Assembly: GCF_001659605.2 (NCBI RefSeq)
Contig: NC_035177.2
Span: 32,194,136-32,258,135 of the forward strand
Reading direction: 5' to 3'
Length of the DNA stretch: 64,000 bases
Origin: Manihot esculenta
Taxonomy: Eukaryota; Streptophyta; Magnoliopsida; Malpighiales; Euphorbiaceae
A program made the translations under genes and the position numbers. How positions within the stretch are numbered: position 1 is the first letter of the stretch; each line of letters opens with the position of its first letter. Positions 59,360 to 64,000 of this stretch are shown piece by piece. The notes below the pieces were generated by a model. The model did no database searches. It saw only the letters and a list, made by a program, of their open reading frames with translations, and was not told the origin of the DNA.

Positions 59360-61660
59360 ATGGAAATTCCTTCTTCTCTTCCAGTAGATGATGAACAAAA
59401 AGCCACTAAGTTCCATCCACTCTCATTATCATCACCTCATATGCGTGCTTTTCATCTCTCATGGCTCAATCTCTTCTCCTGCTTCTTCTCCACCTTCTCT
59501 ATTCCTCCTCTTCTGCCTGTAATCCGCGACAACCTTAATCTCACCGACACAGACATAGGCCACGCAGGCATTGCCTCCTTTGTCGGCTCTATCTTCTCTC
59601 GCCTTGCCATGGGACCTCTCTGCGATCTCCTGGGTCCTCGTATTACCTCCGCCACTCTCTCTCTCGTTACTGCTCCTATTATCATCTCTACTTATTTCAT
59701 CTCTTCTCCTTCTTCTTTTATCCTCGTTCGTTTTCTCGTTGGATTCTCTTTAGCCAACTTCGTCGCTAATCAGTTCTGGATGAGCTGCATGTTCTCTGGA
59801 TGTGTTGTCGGCCTCGCCAACGGTGTCTCCGCCGGCTGGGCTAACATGGGAGCCGGTGTAGCACACTTAGTTATGCCGCAGATTTACTTTTTTATCACAA
59901 ATTCATTACATGTATCTTCCTTCACTGCATGGCGAGTCTCGTTTGTTGTCCCTGGAATTTTTCAAGCTTTAACAGCTATAATGGTCTTGGCCTATGGCCA
60001 AGACCTCCCCTCTGGAGACTATAAGTACTCAAAGAGAGCTCAGAAACAGCAGAAACAAAGCTTTCTCGCGGTTCTTGTTAATGGGTTAGGGAATTACAGA
60101 GGGTGGATTCTGGGATTAACATATGGGTTCAGCTTTGGTTCAGAATTGACAACTGATAATATAATTGCACAGTATTTTTACGATAGATTTGGAGTGAATC
60201 TTCGGGTTGCAGGGTTGATAGCTGCAAGTTTTGGATTGGCCAACTTCTTTTCTAGGCCAATGGGAGGGGTTTTATCAGATAAGATGGCGAAGAGATTTGG
60301 GATTAGAGGGAGACTGTGGGGGCTGTGGATTGTGCAGACAACTTCTGGGTTGCTGTGTTTGTTTCTTGGACAAGTGAGTTCTCTTTGGAGTTCCGTTGCT
60401 GTGATGTGTTTGTTCTCTGTTTTTGTTCAAGCTGCTTCTGGCCTCACGTTCGGTGTGGTTCCTTTCGTTTCCGTAAGGTATTGATAATTTTTTTTTTCTA
60501 TTATTACTTCATAGCCATATCTTTCATTAGTTAATTCAGAATTAGTAACCCAAAAATTAATGTATCTAATAAGATTTTGAAAGTATAGAAAATGGAGATT
60601 TGAACCTTAGCAAGGAAATACTAAGTGAGTTTTGAGTAAATTATTTTTAAAATATAAATAAGTAAATTTTAAAAAATAAATAAAATTCATTTTAATATAT
60701 CTCGATTTATTACTATCAACCTATTTAAGAATTTCTCCGAATCACAGTCTTCTATGGTTTTCTATTGGAAAATTTTTAAGTGAATTTGAGGATTTAAGAG
60801 AAATTAAAGTGAATTTTTTGTTTTAATGATAGAATTCACTTATTTACGTCTGAATTCAGAGTAGACGAGATCAACGTAGGTTCCACGGTTCCAGGGACCC
60901 ACTAAATTGATATTTTATTACTCCGTCTCTTGTCTTGGCCTTCTATTCCAAACTCGAGTCTTCATCAAGAGGCCACTCTCGTGGTTGTTACCGCAGAAAC
61001 TTGCAGACACCTGTGCATCATGCACTGCTTTCACTCTGTCTAATTTCAGAGCCACATGGATTTTAGTAAATTTCTTTACATAAACTTGTCGACACTTGTG
61101 CGTCATGCACCTCTCTTACAAGCATTTTGGTCCTTACGAACCTTGAAAGGATTAAAAAAAAAGTTGCCTTCTATAGGCGCCGCTCTTGCCAGCAGCGTGG
61201 CCATGTTTAGCACCAAGAAATTGAAACAAAGTTAAACAAAGGGGAAAAAAAGGGGAGAGAGAGGATATTGTGATAACTGGTGTAAAGTTCCCATTAGTCC
61301 AAAAGAAAAAGGCAAAAGTTCCCATTAATTCAAAAAAAAAAAAAACGGAAAAAATGAGTCTTTGTGATGTTAAATGTTGTAGTATGCCTGAATTTGTGTG
61401 GTTGCAGGTCACTGGGAGTGATATCAGGGATGACGGGAAGTGGAGGAACAGTGGGGGCCGCAGTGACCCAATTGCTACTCTTTTCAGGCTCTAAATTCTC
61501 AAAGCAAACAAGTATTTCTTTAATGGGCCTTATGATAACTATTTTCAGTCTCCCTGTCACCTTTATCTATTTCCCCAAATCGGGTGGCATGTTCTGTGGC
61601 CCTTCTGCAAACATAAACTCGGCTGCCGAAGATGCTGAAGATTACCATTTGCTTGTATAA
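59360..61660 (+). CDS. NRT2.7: High-affinity nitrate transporter, NRT2.7 type
   Basis: A major facilitator superfamily nitrate/proton symporter of the NNP family. Two exons, 59360-60477 and 61408-61660, join in phase (AG|G, Arg-Ser) with a 930-bp intron, giving 456 residues. Seen: twelve hydrophobic segments, the MFS motif RLAMGPLCDLLGPR (residues 81-94), the NNP signature AGWANMGAG (158-166), and GFSFGSELTTDN and TGSGGTVGA in the second half. The short termini and the AWANMGAG-region variant match NRT2.7 rather than the root NRT2.1 group. In Arabidopsis NRT2.7 is on the tonoplast and loads nitrate into seed vacuoles, so that role is inferred here. The ATG at 59360 matches the family start; the upstream in-frame GTG is not a start. 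Confidence 0.93.
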
Positions 61661-62655
61661 TATACATAAGACATGGAGTCCAGGAGCATGAGCACCTGAC
61701 TTAGATTTGTTTAGTTGTTACTCAAGAAAGAATGTCCAAGAATATGTAGCTTTATAGAGAAAATAAATGGAAATTTAGGTATAAAGTACAATATTTCCTT
61801 GAAAAGATCACAAAAGAAACTTGAAGAAAAATTATTAAATAAGCTTTTATTATTCTGTAATGTACTTGCAGTTGCAGACCAACACAATTTCAGAAATGGT
61901 TTTTTTTTTTCCGTCTCAACTGTAAAATACTCCAGTGGCGTAAGCATATTATTATTTCTAAGACTTATAAGCTATTTATTTTTAAGGCTTATTTACAAAA
62001 GCTTATAAGCTATTAAAAATTGATAAAACAATTGATAAGTTTGATAATAAATAATTTATAGACACATTTTTCTAAATTACTATAAAGAATATTAATCTTT
62101 ATAAAATAAGGTACATGCGATGTTAGTTTTTCTAAATTTAATACTTATACATATCAAAATAAAATATTGATTATTATTATTTTTTTAGTTTATAAACTGT
62201 GTTTGTTAAATTTAAAAAGTTGTTAAACAAACAGGTAAGCTTTTTTTTTTTTTTTCTTTAGAGTTTATAAATTGATTTAACCAACTTATCAACTAAAATA
62301 AACACTCCCGAGTCGCACTGAGCATGCTGTGCAAAGAATAACTAAAATAAACACCATCTTGAGTCCCACTGAGCATGCTGTGCAAAGAATATAATTGATA
62401 TGGCTCTATATATGCCAACACACATTTTTAGTGTTAACATTATGGCTGTAGAAGAGACGTTTATTAGCTCTTTTCAATTGTAAATATGGAAAGGGGAAAG
62501 GAAGAAGAGAGCATAGCACGAAACTTCCTGCACATGGGTTGTGGATTAGAGAAATGAAAAGCAACCTTACATTTAAAGGTAATTCAACTAATGCAAAAGC
62601 CAAACGTCATGCCTTAATCAAAGTTTTTGCAGCAGTTAAAAGTTACCTTCTTTGC
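61661..62655. other. 3' flank of NRT2.7 and intergenic DNA
   Basis: No gene recognised. A direct tandem duplication of about 50 bp lies at 62291-62390 (separate entry). The rest is AT-rich. Confidence 0.5.
62291..62390. repeat. Two-copy tandem duplication, about 50-bp unit
   Basis: The unit begins AACTAAAATAAACAC and ends CTGAGCATGCTGTGCAAAGAAT. It occurs at 62291-62339 and again at 62340-62390, with a few differences in the middle (CCCGAGTCGCA against ATCTTGAGTCCCA). Confidence 0.9.
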
Positions 62656-62823
62656 TCAATAAAAAGCACTATTCCAAAACATAGAAAATGCTCTCTCTGA
62701 CAACGGCAAAGCCCACCAACCACCAAGAACTCCAACCAAAGTAAGCTTCTGGCCTTTTACTTCAACCTTGGCGAGGCAAAAAAATTTGTAGTCTTGGACT
62801 TCAACTTTGTTAGCATATAATGA
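62656..62823 (-). CDS. Putative terminal exon of an unidentified membrane protein gene
   Basis: On the minus strand a good acceptor (CCTTTGCAG) precedes a 55-codon open segment ending in a stop at 62656. It encodes YANKVEVQDYKFFCLAKVEV and then a hydrophobic stretch, LTLVGVLGGWWALPL. The segment looks coding in composition, with a balanced amino-acid mix in a region otherwise full of stops. I do not recognise the protein. It would belong to a gene continuing past the right edge. At least one intervening exon would be needed to join it in phase with the candidate exon at 63747-63794. Confidence 0.4.
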   Translation of the reverse strand, partial: SLYANKVEVQDYKFFCLAKVEVKGQKLTLVGVLGGWWALPLSERAFSMFWNSAFY

Positions 62824-63746
62824 CTGCAAAGGAAAGACAACCAATCACCCAATAAGGAAAAAGTAAAAGGAAATTCTAGTTAATAAGGCAGGGTTGATTT
62901 GTGATATATTCCTTATAGGAGGCAACTTGTGATTTGTGACATTCTCTTTTTCCTTCTAAGGGTGCCTTGGTGGGTGTGTTGTTGTGGTGATGGTTCAACA
63001 TGAATACATTATCAAATTAGTTGCTATGTCTAATCTACTGAATTCAGTTCAACGATCAATTGCAGTTTAATCTTAATTATCATTATGTCCTTCAAGGAAC
63101 ACTAATTATAGTAATAGTCATAAGTTTACATGCATTTTTTTTTTACTGCTTTTCCTCCTTCCACTACAAATGGTATATATAGATCCTCACAATGCAGGCC
63201 AGAAACCACATTCTCCTTATTTAACTGGAGAAGGGACAGATAACTCTACCTAAACATCCAGTCCAGTCAGTAAGCATCACATAACAAAGCAGTGCATGGA
63301 GAAATGGCTATAAAAACTACAGAGAAATTTGGTATGCACACAACCTGTTATGCATAATCTTCACCTGAATGAAAAAATGCTAAGTTTAGGAGAGTTGGAC
63401 AATAATAAAAATAAGAAAAACACTCGCTCAATCTTTTTGATTGAAGGAGAAAATGCATAATACAAAGCTACATTACTCTTTTGCATTTCACTATTTTGGT
63501 AGAAAAAGTTGTTACGAGGATGTACTAAAATTAAGACAATTGCTCCTTTCTCTCCAATGTGGGGAGAGAATCTTTTGCGGGTTCCCTAGTGCCAGTTTTT
63601 ACCTCCATTTTCTCTTCTCTTCCAAACAAAGGAAATGAAGTTTTCTCTCCTTTCTTTTGTCCCATCTTCTACCCTTCCCAAACATAGCATTAAGTCTTGT
63701 ATTCGACAAGTGCTTGCAGAAATAATAATAGCAGCAGGGAACATAC
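62824..63746. other. Presumed intron sequence
   Basis: No exon that would join the two flanking candidates in phase was recognised. Nothing else identified. Confidence 0.3.
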
Positions 63747-63794
63747 CTTTAGCAAGTACAAGTAGGGTTCTTGGCGCATAGATTGATGACACAA
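63747..63794 (-). CDS. Putative internal exon of the same unidentified gene
   Basis: A 48-bp segment has a consensus acceptor (TTTGCAG) and donor (AAAG|GTATGT). In phase 2 it reads VSSIYAPRTLLVLAK, a plausible membrane-protein segment. Family unknown. Support is from splice signals and an open frame only. Confidence 0.35.
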
Positions 63795-64000
63795 CTGCAA
63801 ATTTAAAACTCAAGATCAAGAGCATTTCAAGTAATAACCTTGTGCATTAGAAATTTGATCAGATAACTCCCCCCCCCCCTCCTTTCTCTCTCAATATGGA
63901 CACAATAACAAATCATTACCATAGAGTGAGAGTTGAGCATAGAATACTTGAACTAGTCATAATGCACTAGGTAGTAAATGCAATAGAGCTGCAGTATGAG

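Noticed and set aside
63871..63882. Run of C near the right edge
   Set aside because: A simple homopolymer with no functional context.

Overview
This is a plant nuclear window, almost certainly from a eudicot. The genes have many GT-AG introns, the intergenic DNA is very AT-rich, and there are several classes of plant transposon. The protein-coding genes are all typical of higher plants. I cannot name the species from sequence alone; a woody Malpighiales-type genome would fit, but that is a guess. No CRISPR array, rRNA or convincing tRNA gene was seen.

Layout, left to right. (1) 1-6566, minus: NADP-dependent isocitrate dehydrogenase of the organellar type, with the last exon(s) cut off by the left edge. 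Its introns hold a Stowaway MITE and a hAT-type element with a nested LTR fragment. (2) 6.7-14.0 kb: repeat-rich spacer with an LTR-like GC-rich block, a 1.57-kb Mutator-like fold-back element (9-bp target duplication), a 1.37-kb non-autonomous hAT element (8-bp target duplication) and AT-rich repeats. (3) 14038-16918, plus: a complete six-exon cysteine-rich receptor-like kinase, followed at about 19 kb by a decayed copy of its last exon. (4) 19402-19596, minus: cytochrome c oxidase subunit 5C with a leader intron. (5) 21935-29898, minus: the meiotic crossover helicase MER3/HFM1, about 28 coding exons. (6) 31-35 kb: a 5'-truncated LINE with a poly(A) tail and target duplication, then a minus-strand Gypsy-like LTR whose U3 carries a tandem array of about 79 bp. 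(7) 36611-50361, plus: a 20-exon MORC GHKL ATPase. Its 5-kb ninth intron holds a double palindrome with 294-bp arms. (8) 50808-53021, minus: an intronless PLS-type pentatricopeptide repeat protein, convergent with MORC. (9) 53-59 kb: AT-rich spacer. (10) 59360-61660, plus: two-exon high-affinity nitrate transporter of the NRT2.7 type. (11) 62.6 kb to the right edge: two possible minus-strand exons of an unidentified membrane protein.

The genes are not an operon or an evident functional cluster. They cover central carbon metabolism, receptor signalling, respiration, meiotic recombination, chromatin silencing, organelle RNA processing and nitrate storage. The most striking non-genic features are the large inverted-repeat structures (about 7.6-9.2 kb and 41.0-42.2 kb). 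If transcribed, both could fold into long hairpins. The second lies inside a gene whose family acts in RNA-directed silencing. Exon boundaries were derived by hand from splice-site consensus, reading-phase continuity and family conservation, and the summed phases are consistent for every complete gene.
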